Shown: in pieces, positions 37,496 to 44,763 of the stretch
Position numbering within the stretch: position 1 is the stretch's first letter
How the letters are laid out: the number at the start of each line of letters is the position of its first letter
NCBI RefSeq assembly: GCF_018860165.1
Contig: NZ_JAHKNG010000016.1
Span: forward strand, 1 to 64,000
Reading direction: 5' to 3'
Length of the DNA stretch: 64,000 bases
Origin: Paracoccus marinaquae
Lineage (GTDB): Bacteria; Pseudomonadota; Alphaproteobacteria; Rhodobacterales; Rhodobacteraceae
Translations under genes and position numbers: made by a program
The notes under the pieces: generated by a model
Seen by the model: the letters and a program-made list of their open reading frames with translations, nothing else
Databases searched by the model: none
What the model was told of the DNA's origin: nothing

Positions 37496-37791
37496 ACACG
37501 GCCGGGTCTGCCCTGCGCCAGCCGGTCGAGGCCGCGCTGGCCACGATCATCGACCCCGAAACGGGGTATGATCTGATCGCCATGGGGTTGATCCGTGCCA
37601 TCCGGATCGAGGATGGCCGGGTCCATGTCTCGATGACCACGACCGTTCAGGGCTGTCCGATGACCGAGGCGCTTCGGCTGGGGGCCGAGGCCGCGCTGGC
37701 CTCGGTGCCCGGCGTCTCTGAGGCAAAGGTGGACATGGGCTGGGATCCGCCCTGGACGCCCGACCGCGTCGGCCGCGGCGTCTGGTCATAA
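37492..37791 (+). CDS. DUF59/MIP18-type metal-sulfur cluster assembly protein
   Basis: This 99-aa protein has the DUF59 core: VEAALATIIDPETGYDLIAMGLI at about 11-33, then VHVSMTTTVQGCPMTEAL with the conserved Cys near 57 and a C-terminal MGWDPPWTPDRV segment as in SufT/PaaD-like proteins. It overlaps the DUF2249 gene by ATGA. The family helps mature Fe-S or other metal centres; here the client may be a nor/nos or oxidase component, which is inferred from context. Confidence 0.9.
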   Translation: MNTAGSALRQPVEAALATIIDPETGYDLIAMGLIRAIRIEDGRVHVSMTTTVQGCPMTEALRLGAEAALASVPGVSEAKVDMGWDPPWTPDRVGRGVWS

Positions 37792-37942
37792 AGGCGAAGC
37801 TGCATGTCATGGGACATCGTTCGGCCCCTGCCGCGGCCCCGGCCCGCCGGATGGCCGGCGGATGTGATGCAGCCTTTTGCCACCTTTCGATCCGGGCGAT
37901 TTCCTGTAATCTCCTGCGGCGCGGACAAGAACGGATCTGCCC

Positions 37943-38635
37943 ATGACCGTGGATATCTCCCTGCTGCGGGGACTGGCGCTGTTTCGGCAACTGGACGAGA
38001 CGACGCTGAGCCGGCTGATGAAACGCGCGACCCTCCGGCGGTTCGCCGCGGGCGACACCGTGTTCGAGCAGGGCGCGCCCGCGCGTACGTTCTTCATGCT
38101 GATCTCGGGGCGTCTGAAGGTGACGCAGGTGACGGCGGACGGCCGGCAGGTCATGGTACGGGTGGTTCATCCCGGCGATCTTTTCGGCTTTGCCCGCGCG
38201 CTGTCACGGTCGGATTATCCCGGCACCTCGCGGGCGGCGGTGGACAGCCAGGTGATCGGCTGGCCGATGGCCGACTGGGATGCGGTGGTCGAATCGACCC
38301 CGCAACTGGCGCTCAACGCCATGCAGACCATCGGCCAGCGCCTTGATGAGGCCCATACACGCCTGCGCGAACTTTCGACCGAAGAGGTCGAACGGCGGGT
38401 GGCCCATACGGTGCTGCGCCTGACCCAGAAGGCCGGACGCCGTGACGGCGACGGCACCCGCATCGATTTCCCGATCTCGCGCCAGGATATCGCAGAGATG
38501 ACCGGCACGACGCTGCATACCGTCTCGCGCATCCTGTCGGGATGGGAAAGCAGGGGCATCGTGCGTGGCGGCCGGCAGCGGCTGACCCTGGTGGACAGCG
38601 ATGCGCTGCGGCAGATTGCCGATCCCGAAATCTGA
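37943..38635 (+). CDS. Crp/Fnr-family regulator, NnrR-like
   Basis: This 230-aa protein has the cNMP-type sensor domain (about 12-120), a dimer helix and an HTH reading [24 protein letters not shown] near 172-195, which is like NnrR of rhizobia. It has no cysteine at all, so it cannot carry an FNR iron-sulfur cluster. Its HTH differs from that of the NNR-type regulator at 20014, so the two likely have distinct targets or signals. It follows the DUF59 gene by about 150 bp of sequence with no recognised site and precedes pseudoazurin. Confidence 0.85.
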   Translation: MTVDISLLRGLALFRQLDETTLSRLMKRATLRRFAAGDTVFEQGAPARTFFMLISGRLKVTQVTADGRQVMVRVVHPGDLFGFARALSRSDYPGTSRAAVDSQVIGWPMADWDAVVESTPQLALNAMQTIGQRLDEAHTRLRELSTEEVERRVAHTVLRLTQKAGRRDGDGTRIDFPISRQDIAEMTGTTLHTVSRILSGWESRGIVRGGRQRLTLVDSDALRQIADPEI

Positions 38636-38651
38636 GTTTTTTCGTCACTCT

Positions 38652-38665
38652 TTGCGTTTTGTCAA
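38652..38665 (+). promoter_or_regulatory. NNR/FNR-like half-conserved box before pseudoazurin
   Basis: The site reads TTGCG-TTTT-GTCAA, one full half-site and one with two mismatches. Its centre is about 75 bp before the pseudoazurin ATG, which would give a 34-nt leader. Recognised as likely, not certain. Confidence 0.6.
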
Positions 38666-38733
38666 ACAGTCCAGCGATCCCGGGCGCTAGTCAGGGGCCA
38701 CGGGCCTCGATGGCCCCTGGAAAGGAATTCAAG

Positions 38734-39174
38734 ATGAAGAACAGAACCTTTGTCATCGCCTCGGCGCTGGCCGCCATGCTGGCCGGGACAGGCGCGTTTG
38801 CCGCCGAATACGAGGTGCATATGCTGAACAAGGGCGAAAGCGGCGCGATGGTGTTCGAGCCGGCCTATGTCCGCGCCGAGCCGGGCGACGTGATCCGTTT
38901 CATCCCCACCGACAAGAGCCACAATGTCGAGGCGATCAAGGACGTGCTGCCCGCCGGCGTCGAGCCGTTCAAGAGCAAGGTCAATGAAAGTTTCGACCTG
39001 ACCGTGGCCGAAGGCGGCCTTTACGGCGTGAAATGCACGCCGCATTTCGGCATGGGCATGGTCGCCCTGATCCAGGTCGGTGAAGGCCCGTTCGATGTCG
39101 AGGCTACGAAGGCGGTCAAGATGCCCAAGAAGGCGCGCGAACGCTTTGACACGGCGCTGGCCGAGGTGAACTGA
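38734..39174 (+). CDS. Pseudoazurin, periplasmic blue copper protein
   Basis: This 146-aa protein has a Sec signal peptide (about 1-23, ending AFAAEYEV) and a cupredoxin domain. The copper ligands are His63, Cys101, His104 and Met109, with the 38-residue and 8-residue spacings of pseudoazurin. AAAGGAATT precedes the ATG. It would carry electrons from the cytochrome bc1 complex to nitrite and nitrous oxide reductases. It is transcribed alone, with a terminator inside the convergent DUF6522 gene. Confidence 0.94.
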   Translation: MKNRTFVIASALAAMLAGTGAFAAEYEVHMLNKGESGAMVFEPAYVRAEPGDVIRFIPTDKSHNVEAIKDVLPAGVEPFKSKVNESFDLTVAEGGLYGVKCTPHFGMGMVALIQVGEGPFDVEATKAVKMPKKARERFDTALAEVN

Positions 39175-39207
39175 GGCCGGCCGCGCTTCACCGCGGAAAC
39201 AACGCTG

Positions 39208-39492
39208 TCAGCCGCCGCGAGAACTCGCGGCGGCTTCGTTTCCGGACACCGGAAAGCTGGCTTTGCTGAGAACGGTCCCGTCGGCATCGAGGGTCAGGCG
39301 CAGCGCGCGGGCCTCGTAATAGAAGGTCAGCCGCCAGCGGCCCTCGTCTTCGCCCTGGCCGCGTTCGCTGCGCGAGGTGATCCGGCCATTGCGCATCATG
39401 TCCTGAACCACCGAGGATTGCAGGCCGAACGCCGCCGCCAGAAGCCCGGCATCGACCACGAACCCCTCGGCGGTCAGTTCCACATCGCTCAT
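39208..39492 (-). CDS. DUF6522-like small protein at the end of the cbb3 operon
   Basis: This 94-aa protein opens MSDVELTAEGFVVDAGLLAAAFGL and contains QDMMRNGRITSRSERGQGED, then a beta-rich RWRLTFYYEARALRLTLDADG. It matches a family of small proteins found beside cbb3 oxidase and HTHP genes in Rhodobacteraceae (DUF6522 as I recall it). Its start overlaps the HTHP stop by ATGA. The last codons encode AASSRGG inside the transcription terminator of the opposing pseudoazurin gene. Function is unknown; a tie to HTHP is suggested by co-expression. Confidence 0.8.
   Translation of the reverse strand: MSDVELTAEGFVVDAGLLAAAFGLQSSVVQDMMRNGRITSRSERGQGEDEGRWRLTFYYEARALRLTLDADGTVLSKASFPVSGNEAAASSRGG
39211..39234 (+). 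terminator. Terminator of pseudoazurin, lying inside the convergent gene end
   Basis: A perfect 10-bp stem GCCGCCGCGA with loop GAAC and TCGCGGCGGC, followed by TTCGTTT on the plus strand, 37 bp after the pseudoazurin stop. It overlaps the last eight codons of the opposing DUF6522 gene. Confidence 0.82.
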
Positions 39493-39728
39493 GACTGGCC
39501 TCGCCAATAGCCGTTCGCGGCGGCGACGGTGGCGAAATGGGTCGCCACCACCTGGCTGACGGCGATCAGCGCATCCGCATCCCCGGCATATTCCGGACGA
39601 AGCTTGTCCCTCACGGCCGCATCCGGCTGGGTCAGCTTGACCGCGACCCGGGCCAGCTTGACCGCAAGGTCATAGCCCGCTTCGGGCGTCGGGGTGATGA
39701 GTGTCGGAAGCCAGTCGGACATGGCCAT
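39489..39728 (-). CDS. Hexameric tyrosine-coordinated heme protein (HTHP)
   Basis: This 79-aa protein (77 aa from the second Met) opens SDWLPTLITPTPEAGYDLAV and has the family segment QPDAAVRDKLRPEYAGDADALIAVSQVVATHF. The axial heme ligand of HTHP is Tyr45, which is present when counting from MSDW. HTHPs form heme-loaded hexamers with catalase and peroxidase activity. GAGGAAGG precedes the ATG. It overlaps the tail of ccoS upstream and DUF6522 downstream by ATGA, so it belongs to the cbb3 operon and may protect it from peroxide or NO chemistry. Confidence 0.92.
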   Translation of the reverse strand: MAMSDWLPTLITPTPEAGYDLAVKLARVAVKLTQPDAAVRDKLRPEYAGDADALIAVSQVVATHFATVAAANGYWRGQS

Positions 39729-39882
39729 TACCTTCCTCTTTGGGTGGGTCCTGTGGTGTGATGACGCGCCAGGCGGCGCCGTCGGGATCGTCGAACTGCC
39801 CGCCGCGCAATGCCCAGAAGAACGCGGCCAGCCCGACGAGCCCGAGGGCGATGGACACGGGGATCAGGACCGCAAGGCTCAT
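39670..39882 (-). CDS. ccoS: CcoS, cbb3 oxidase maturation protein
   Basis: This 70-aa protein begins SLAVLIPVSIALGLVGLAAFFWALRGGQFDD, which is the CcoS signature: one membrane helix and the GGQFDDPDG motif. The C-terminus continues past the usual 50 residues and overlaps the start of HTHP by about 60 bp. CcoS is needed to assemble the heme/copper centre of the CcoN subunit. It overlaps the DUF2189 gene by ATGA. No ccoG, ccoH or ccoI copies follow here. Confidence 0.92.
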   Translation of the reverse strand: MSLAVLIPVSIALGLVGLAAFFWALRGGQFDDPDGAAWRVITPQDPPKEEGNGHVRLASDTHHPDARSGL

Positions 39883-40676
39883 CCCGCCTCTCCGCGGATG
39901 GCGCGATAGGCATGCCATGTGCCGTGGCCGAGGACCGGAAACACCACGATCAGCCCCAGAAGGCCGGTGACCACCGACAGGCCGATGCCCACCGCGACGA
40001 TCACGCCCCAGGTCAGGCAGACGCCAAGGTTCTTGGTGGTCATCACGAAGCTGAGGCCCAGCGTGGTCAGCGCATCGCGCCGCTCCATCACCAGCATCGG
40101 CACCGAGAACAGGCTGAGCGCGAAGGCAAAGGCCGCAAACAGCGCCCCGACCGCGCCTCCGGTAAGGATCAGGCCCCAGCCGCGCAGCGTGGTCAGGGTA
40201 TTGGCGATGGCATCCGCCGCCCCCGGAAAGGGCACCAGCCCGAAGAACAGCGCGTAAAGCAGATCCGCCGCGCGCAGCCAGAACAGGACCAGCAGGCCCA
40301 GCAGCAGCCCGGCATAGGCCATCTGCCCGCCCGAGACCGGGCGGACGAACAGCATCTCGGAGAGACCGAGATTGCGGCCCTCGCTGAGCGCGCGGCTTTT
40401 CTCATACAAGCCGACCGCCAGAAACGGACCGATGATGAGAAAGCCCGAGATCGCCGGAAGGGCCAGATACAGCAGGCCGCTGGCATAGAGCGCCCAGAGC
40501 ACCAGATAGGACAGTGCCGTCAGGCACAGCCCGTAGGCAAGGCTGGGCCAGGGATCGGCGCGCAGGTCGCGCCAGCCCGCCGACAGCCAGTCGAAGGCCG
40601 TGCGCGCCGGCAGATGCCGGGCATAGGGAGATTCCGGGCGATCCGGGCGCAGAACGGCGGGAAGCGGTTCCAGCAT
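39879..40676 (-). CDS. DUF2189 multi-pass membrane protein
   Basis: This 265-aa protein has about six hydrophobic segments (about 50-90, 110-130, 155-185, 215-250) and the family features WRDLRADPWPSLAYGL and a C-terminal VLGHGTWHAYRA. GAAAGGAG precedes the ATG at 40676. DUF2189 proteins often sit beside terminal oxidase genes in alphaproteobacteria; their role is unknown. It lies 13 bp after the 52-aa gene and overlaps ccoS by ATGA. Confidence 0.85.
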   Translation of the reverse strand: MLEPLPAVLRPDRPESPYARHLPARTAFDWLSAGWRDLRADPWPSLAYGLCLTALSYLVLWALYASGLLYLALPAISGFLIIGPFLAVGLYEKSRALSEGRNLGLSEMLFVRPVSGGQMAYAGLLLGLLVLFWLRAADLLYALFFGLVPFPGAADAIANTLTTLRGWGLILTGGAVGALFAAFAFALSLFSVPMLVMERRDALTTLGLSFVMTTKNLGVCLTWGVIVAVGIGLSVVTGLLGLIVVFPVLGHGTWHAYRAIRGEAG

Positions 40677-40689
40677 GGCGAGGCTCCTT

Positions 40690-40848
40690 TCAGCAGGCGC
40701 GCTTGGCTGGCGCGGCGTCCGCGCGCAGGATGCAATCGGGCTGCGAGCGCAGCGCAGCATTCAGGAAATGCGCATTGGCCGCAACGAACACCGCCACGAC
40801 CGCGACGGCGCCGGCGATGGCCAGCCGCTTCTGGGCGCGCCCGGTCAT
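40690..40848 (-). CDS. 52-aa single-helix membrane peptide inside the cbb3 operon
   Basis: A short reading frame MTGRAQKRLAIAGAVAVV, continuing to VAVFVAANAHFLN, then two isolated cysteines (DCILR and the last residue Cys). It has a positively charged start and one membrane helix at about 9-26. Its ATG overlaps the ccoP stop by ATGA and it fills the gap between ccoP and DUF2189. The length, helix and coupling support a real gene; it is too short to place in a family. It could be an accessory subunit or assembly peptide of the oxidase. Confidence 0.72.
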   Translation of the reverse strand: MTGRAQKRLAIAGAVAVVAVFVAANAHFLNAALRSQPDCILRADAAPAKRAC

Positions 40849-41717
40849 TCCGCCCCCTCTCCGCCAGCCTCGGCCAGCCCGGCGACATAGAGGGTCAGCA
40901 GCCTGATCTCGGCCTCGGACAGCCTGTCGGTCCAGGCCGGCATGGTGCCGGCACGCCCGCCCCGCAGGGTTTCCTGCACGGTGCGGCTGTCCTGACCATA
41001 GATCACCGCGGCATCACGCAGCGACGGGGCGCCGATCTCGAGCCCGCCCTCGCCGCCGTCACCGTGGCAACTGGCGCAGTTCTCGGCAAAGAGGTCGGCC
41101 GCCACACCCGCCCCGTCACGCCCCTCGGGCAGACCCGATACATAGCGCGCGACGGCGGCCCGTTCCTCGCGGCTCATCCAGTCGAAGGCCGGCATCTCGG
41201 CGATGCGCGCATCCGGATGGCCGGAATTGATGCCAAAGCGGATGGTTTCGGCAATGGCCTCGGGATCGGCACCCCACAGCCAATGCGCGTCGGACAGCAC
41301 CGGAAAGCCCGGACCGCCCTGCCCCGTCTCGCCATGGCAGGCGGCGCAATTGTCGGCAAACAGCCGTTCTGCGGCCGGCATCGCCGTGGCCATCAGATCG
41401 GCATCGGCCCGCAAGACCTCGAAATCGCCGGTCTCCATCTTGGCCAGCCATTCGCCGCGCCAGTCCGAGATGTCGCGATAGCCCGCAACCGCCATGTCGC
41501 CTTGATTCAGCCCCAGCAGCCCGCGCGTATAGTCGCGCCCCAGCGGCCAGGCCGGCAGCAGGATCCAGGCAATGACCGCATAGACCACCGTGATCAGCAG
41601 TGCCCAGATCGCGATCCGGGGAAAGGGCGTGTTCAGTTCCTTGATGCCGTTCCATTCATGCCCGGTGGTGTCATAGCCGGTGACCGGGTCGATCTCGCGC
41701 TGGTGGTGATCGCTCAT
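40845..41717 (-). CDS. ccoP: cbb3-type cytochrome oxidase subunit III, CcoP (diheme cytochrome c)
   Basis: This 290-aa protein has one N-terminal helix (about 36-54) and two heme c sites: CAACH and CASCH, with axial Met in the AEMPAF and AGTMPAW segments. It carries electrons to CcoN via CcoO. It starts MSDHHQREIDPVTGYDTTGHEWNG, as CcoP does. Both ends overlap neighbours by ATGA (ccoQ upstream, the 52-aa gene downstream). Confidence 0.96.
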   Translation of the reverse strand: MSDHHQREIDPVTGYDTTGHEWNGIKELNTPFPRIAIWALLITVVYAVIAWILLPAWPLGRDYTRGLLGLNQGDMAVAGYRDISDWRGEWLAKMETGDFEVLRADADLMATAMPAAERLFADNCAACHGETGQGGPGFPVLSDAHWLWGADPEAIAETIRFGINSGHPDARIAEMPAFDWMSREERAAVARYVSGLPEGRDGAGVAADLFAENCASCHGDGGEGGLEIGAPSLRDAAVIYGQDSRTVQETLRGGRAGTMPAWTDRLSEAEIRLLTLYVAGLAEAGGEGAE

Positions 41718-41884
41718 TCCGTGACCTCCTCTTCGGGATCGGGTTCGAGGATCGAGCGCGCCGCCGCCTCGTAGGACGCCCGGCGCGAGGGGCTGTAGGC
41801 ACGGATCAGGACGATCAGGAAGAACCCCATCAGCCAGATCAGACCGACCGTCTGGGACAGATAGACAAGCTGGTCGTAACTCAT
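41714..41884 (-). CDS. ccoQ: CcoQ, small subunit IV of the cbb3 oxidase
   Basis: This 56-aa protein has the start MSYDQLVYLSQTVGLIW, one membrane helix at about 10-28, and an acidic C-terminus (EPDPEEEVTE). Size and position between ccoO and ccoP are those of CcoQ, which stabilises the complex. Both its start and stop overlap neighbours by ATGA. It is too short to appear in some ORF screens. Confidence 0.93.
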   Translation of the reverse strand: MSYDQLVYLSQTVGLIWLMGFFLIVLIRAYSPSRRASYEAAARSILEPDPEEEVTE

Positions 41885-42609
41885 TCCGCGCCCTCCGCCA
41901 GCAGTTCATAGGGGGCGTTGGTCAGCGTTCCCAGGGATTGCAGATAGGCCACCACCGCATCCATTTCCGTCAGTTTCGACGGATCACCGTCGAAACTTCG
42001 GATGGCGACGGTTTCGCCATAGCGTTCGATGACCGCCTCGGCGCCGTCGCTGTCGGGGCGGCTCTGGGCCAAGGCATCGTTCGCCGCGCCCTCGATCATG
42101 GCCTCGTCATAGGGCACGCCCAGCCGGGCCAGCGTCGCCAGTTCGTCGCGCAACAGCCCGATCTCCAGCGGTCGCATCAGCCAGGGATAGGAGGGCATGA
42201 TCGAGGCCGGCACCACGCTGCGCGGGTCGATCAGATGGGCGACATGCCAGTCATCCGAATATTTCCCGCCCAGCCGCGCCAGATCGGGGCCGGTCCGCTT
42301 GGACCCCCACAGCATCGGCCGGTCATAGGCGCTTTCGGCGGCCAGCGAATAGGGGCCGTAACGGTCCAGTTCGTCGGCAAGGCTGCGCACCATCTGGCTG
42401 TGGCAGGCATAGCAGCCCTCGCGGATATAGATCTCGCGCCCGGCCAGTTCCAGCGGCGTATGCGGGCGCAGATCGTCGGGCAGTTCGACCGTCTCATTGA
42501 TGCTGAACAGGGGCGCGATCTCGACGATGCCACCGATCGAGGCGGCGACGATGATCCCCACGACCAGCCCCATGGAAACCTTTTCCAGATTGTAGTGAAG
42601 CTTCAGCAT
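41881..42609 (-). CDS. ccoO: cbb3-type cytochrome oxidase subunit II, CcoO (monoheme cytochrome c)
   Basis: This 242-aa protein has an N-terminal helix (about 12-33) and one heme c site CYACH with axial Met in the PSYPWLMRPL-type segment. The segment GREIYIREGCYACHSQMVRS is diagnostic of CcoO. The ATG at 42609 is four bases after the ccoN stop region; the upstream in-frame extension is not needed. It overlaps ccoQ by ATGA. Confidence 0.96.
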   Translation of the reverse strand: MLKLHYNLEKVSMGLVVGIIVAASIGGIVEIAPLFSINETVELPDDLRPHTPLELAGREIYIREGCYACHSQMVRSLADELDRYGPYSLAAESAYDRPMLWGSKRTGPDLARLGGKYSDDWHVAHLIDPRSVVPASIMPSYPWLMRPLEIGLLRDELATLARLGVPYDEAMIEGAANDALAQSRPDSDGAEAVIERYGETVAIRSFDGDPSKLTEMDAVVAYLQSLGTLTNAPYELLAEGAE

Positions 42610-42613
42610 CGCC

Positions 42614-44239
42614 CTACTCCGCCGGTTGCGTGGCAAGGGGGCGGTCGGCGGCCTCGATCGGCGCCGCCCGCATCGTCGCCCGACAGTTCAGCGCACAGAT
42701 CACCGCGCCGGCCAGGAACATCGCCCCGCCGATGGTGCGCAACAGGTAATAGGGCGCCATGGCGCGCACCGATTCGATGAAGCTGTAGGACAGCGCGCCG
42801 TTCTCGTCATAGGCCCGCCACATCAGCCCCTGGGTGATGCCGGCGTTCCACATCGCGACGACGTAAATCAGCGTCCCCGTCACGGCGAGCCAGAAATGCC
42901 ACTCGACCGCGCGGGGCGAGGCCATGGTCTCGCGCCCCGAGATCTGCGGCACCAGCGTATAGATGGCGCCGAAGATGATCATCGCCACCCAGCCAAGCGT
43001 GCCGGAATGGACATGGCCCACCGTCCAGTCGGTGTAATGGCTGAGCGAGTTCACCGGGCGGATGGCGAGGAACGACCCCTCGAAGGTCGACAGGCCGTAG
43101 AAGACGGCGGCCACGAACATGAAGCGCAGCGTGGCATCGTCGCGGACCTTGTGCCAGGCGCCGTTCAGCGTGGCGATGGCATTGCCGGCCGAGGCCCAGG
43201 ACGGCACCAGCAGCATCACCGAGAAGGTCATCCCCAGGGTCTGCGCCCAATAGGGCAGCGCGGTGTAATGCAGGTGGTGCGAGCCGACCCAGATATAGAA
43301 GAACACGATCCCCCAGAAGCTGAGGATCGACAGCCGGTAGGACCAGATCGGCCGGCCCGAGCGCACCGGCAGGAAATAATACAGCATCCCCAGGAAGCCG
43401 GCGGTCAGGAAGAAGGCCACGGCATTGTGGCCGTACCACCATTGCACCATGGCATCCTGCACCCCGGCCCAGATCGGAAAGCTTTCGGCCGTGGTCAGGC
43501 GGACCGGCAGCGCCAGGTTGTTGACGATATGCAGCATCGCCACGACCAGGATGAAGGCCAGGTAATACCAGTTGGCGACATAGATATGCGGCTCATGCCG
43601 GCGGGCCAGGGTGCGCAGATACAGGATGAAATAGGTCACCCAGACGACGACCAGCCAGATATCGGCATACCATTCGGCCTCGGCATATTCCTTGGACTGG
43701 GTGCTGCCCATCAGATAGCCGCTGACCCCCCAGAGGCAGAACAGGTTGAAGCCCAGCAGAACCACCCAGGGGCTGACCGAGTCGGCCAGCCGCGTGCGCG
43801 AGGTCCGCTGGACGACGAAGAACGAGGTCGCGATCAGCGCATTGCCGCCAAAGCCGAAGATGATGCCGGTGGTGTGAACCGGGCGCAGCCGCCCGAAACT
43901 GGTCCAGGGCAGCAAGGGCGTCGCCTCGGGCCAGTAGAGCAGCGCCGCCACCCAGACGCCCGCGCCCATGCCGATCATCGCCCAGATCAGCGTCATCACG
44001 ATGCCAAAGCGTGTCGGCGCGTCGTAATAGCGGCTCGCCCGCCCGGCGGCCGGGAGGGGATCGTCCAGCGCCGCCGCCAGCTTCACCGCCAGCGCCACGC
44101 CCAGGACCATTGCCATGCCGCCGTGAACGGCCATCGCGCCGTGACGCGCCGCAGCCGCCATCACCAGCCCGAGAACGGCCAGCAGAACCGACAGGACGAG
44201 TCCCAGCCGGCGTTCCGAAAGACTGAGGGTATTGATCAT
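42614..44239 (-). CDS. ccoN: cbb3-type cytochrome oxidase catalytic subunit I, CcoN
   Basis: This 541-aa heme-copper oxidase subunit has about twelve helices. The heme ligands are in RPVHTTGIIFGFGGNA and HYTDWTVGHVHSGTLGW, and the CuB histidines in WWYGHNAVAFF and WVGSHHLHY. It reduces O2 to water with high affinity. The start MINTLSLSERRLG at 44239 is preferred over a GTG at 44257, which would overlap the regulator stop. It is the second gene of the regulator-ccoNOQP operon. The subunits here are complete, but the ccoGHI assembly genes are not in the window. Confidence 0.96.
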   Translation of the reverse strand: MINTLSLSERRLGLVLSVLLAVLGLVMAAAARHGAMAVHGGMAMVLGVALAVKLAAALDDPLPAAGRASRYYDAPTRFGIVMTLIWAMIGMGAGVWVAALLYWPEATPLLPWTSFGRLRPVHTTGIIFGFGGNALIATSFFVVQRTSRTRLADSVSPWVVLLGFNLFCLWGVSGYLMGSTQSKEYAEAEWYADIWLVVVWVTYFILYLRTLARRHEPHIYVANWYYLAFILVVAMLHIVNNLALPVRLTTAESFPIWAGVQDAMVQWWYGHNAVAFFLTAGFLGMLYYFLPVRSGRPIWSYRLSILSFWGIVFFYIWVGSHHLHYTALPYWAQTLGMTFSVMLLVPSWASAGNAIATLNGAWHKVRDDATLRFMFVAAVFYGLSTFEGSFLAIRPVNSLSHYTDWTVGHVHSGTLGWVAMIIFGAIYTLVPQISGRETMASPRAVEWHFWLAVTGTLIYVVAMWNAGITQGLMWRAYDENGALSYSFIESVRAMAPYYLLRTIGGAMFLAGAVICALNCRATMRAAPIEAADRPLATQPAE

Positions 44240-44257
44240 CCGCGCACGCCCTTTCAC

Positions 44258-44674
44258 CTATGCCATCACAGGGGCCGGCAGCGCTATATCCGCCAGCGTC
44301 GACTGGTTCAGATCGTCCATGAACCGCGCCTCGGCCCGGCGCAGTCGCGCCTTGAGGTTACAGCATCCTTCGACGGTGCAACAGCCGCCATCTGCCCCGA
44401 AACACTCGACCAGCGCCTGCCCTTCCTCCAGCAGCCGCACCACATCACCCAGCCGGATATGTTCGGGCCGGCGCCGCAACTGCGCCCCGCCGCCGCTGCC
44501 GCGCCGGGTCTCGACGACGCCGCCCCGGGCAAGCCGCTGCATGATCTTGGTCAGGTGATGCCGCGACAGCCGGAATTCATCGGCCAGTTCGGCGGTCGAA
44601 AAGGCCCTCTCGGGCGCGCTTGCCATGCGCATCAGCATGCGCAGGCCATAATCGGTGAATGAGGTCAGACGCAT
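44258..44674 (-). CDS. Rrf2-family NO-sensing repressor, NsrR-like
   Basis: This 138-aa protein has a winged HTH (MRLTSFTDYGLRMLMRMA, then FSTAELADEFRLSRHHLTKIMQRLARGG) and a C-terminal cysteine segment CFGADGGCCTVEGCC at about 91-105, the position where NsrR binds its iron-sulfur cluster. NsrR senses NO by nitrosylation of the cluster and represses NO-detoxification genes. The gene lies divergent from the truncated hemoglobin operon and directly upstream of ccoN on the same strand, so it likely controls both. Confidence 0.88.
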   Translation of the reverse strand: MRLTSFTDYGLRMLMRMASAPERAFSTAELADEFRLSRHHLTKIMQRLARGGVVETRRGSGGGAQLRRRPEHIRLGDVVRLLEEGQALVECFGADGGCCTVEGCCNLKARLRRAEARFMDDLNQSTLADIALPAPVMA

Positions 44675-44710
44675 CAGGTCCAGCACCCGAATTGAATCGG
44701 CATTTACAAT

Positions 44711-44724
44711 ACCTATTAACAGGT
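44711..44724. promoter_or_regulatory. Near-palindrome between NsrR-like gene and truncated hemoglobin operon
   Basis: The sequence ACCTATTAACAGGT is palindromic except at one base pair (12 of 14 positions). It lies 40 bp before the hemoglobin ATG and 37 bp before the regulator ATG. An operator for the NsrR-like protein is the simplest reading, but it is not compared with a proven site. Confidence 0.6.
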
Positions 44725-44763
44725 GTAGTCCTCAAATCAAGTCCTGAGCATCAGGAGAGATGC

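Noticed and set aside
43000-44662. Plus-strand frame opposite ccoN
   Set aside because: ccoN heme and copper histidines are all present on the minus strand; the plus frame is a shadow.
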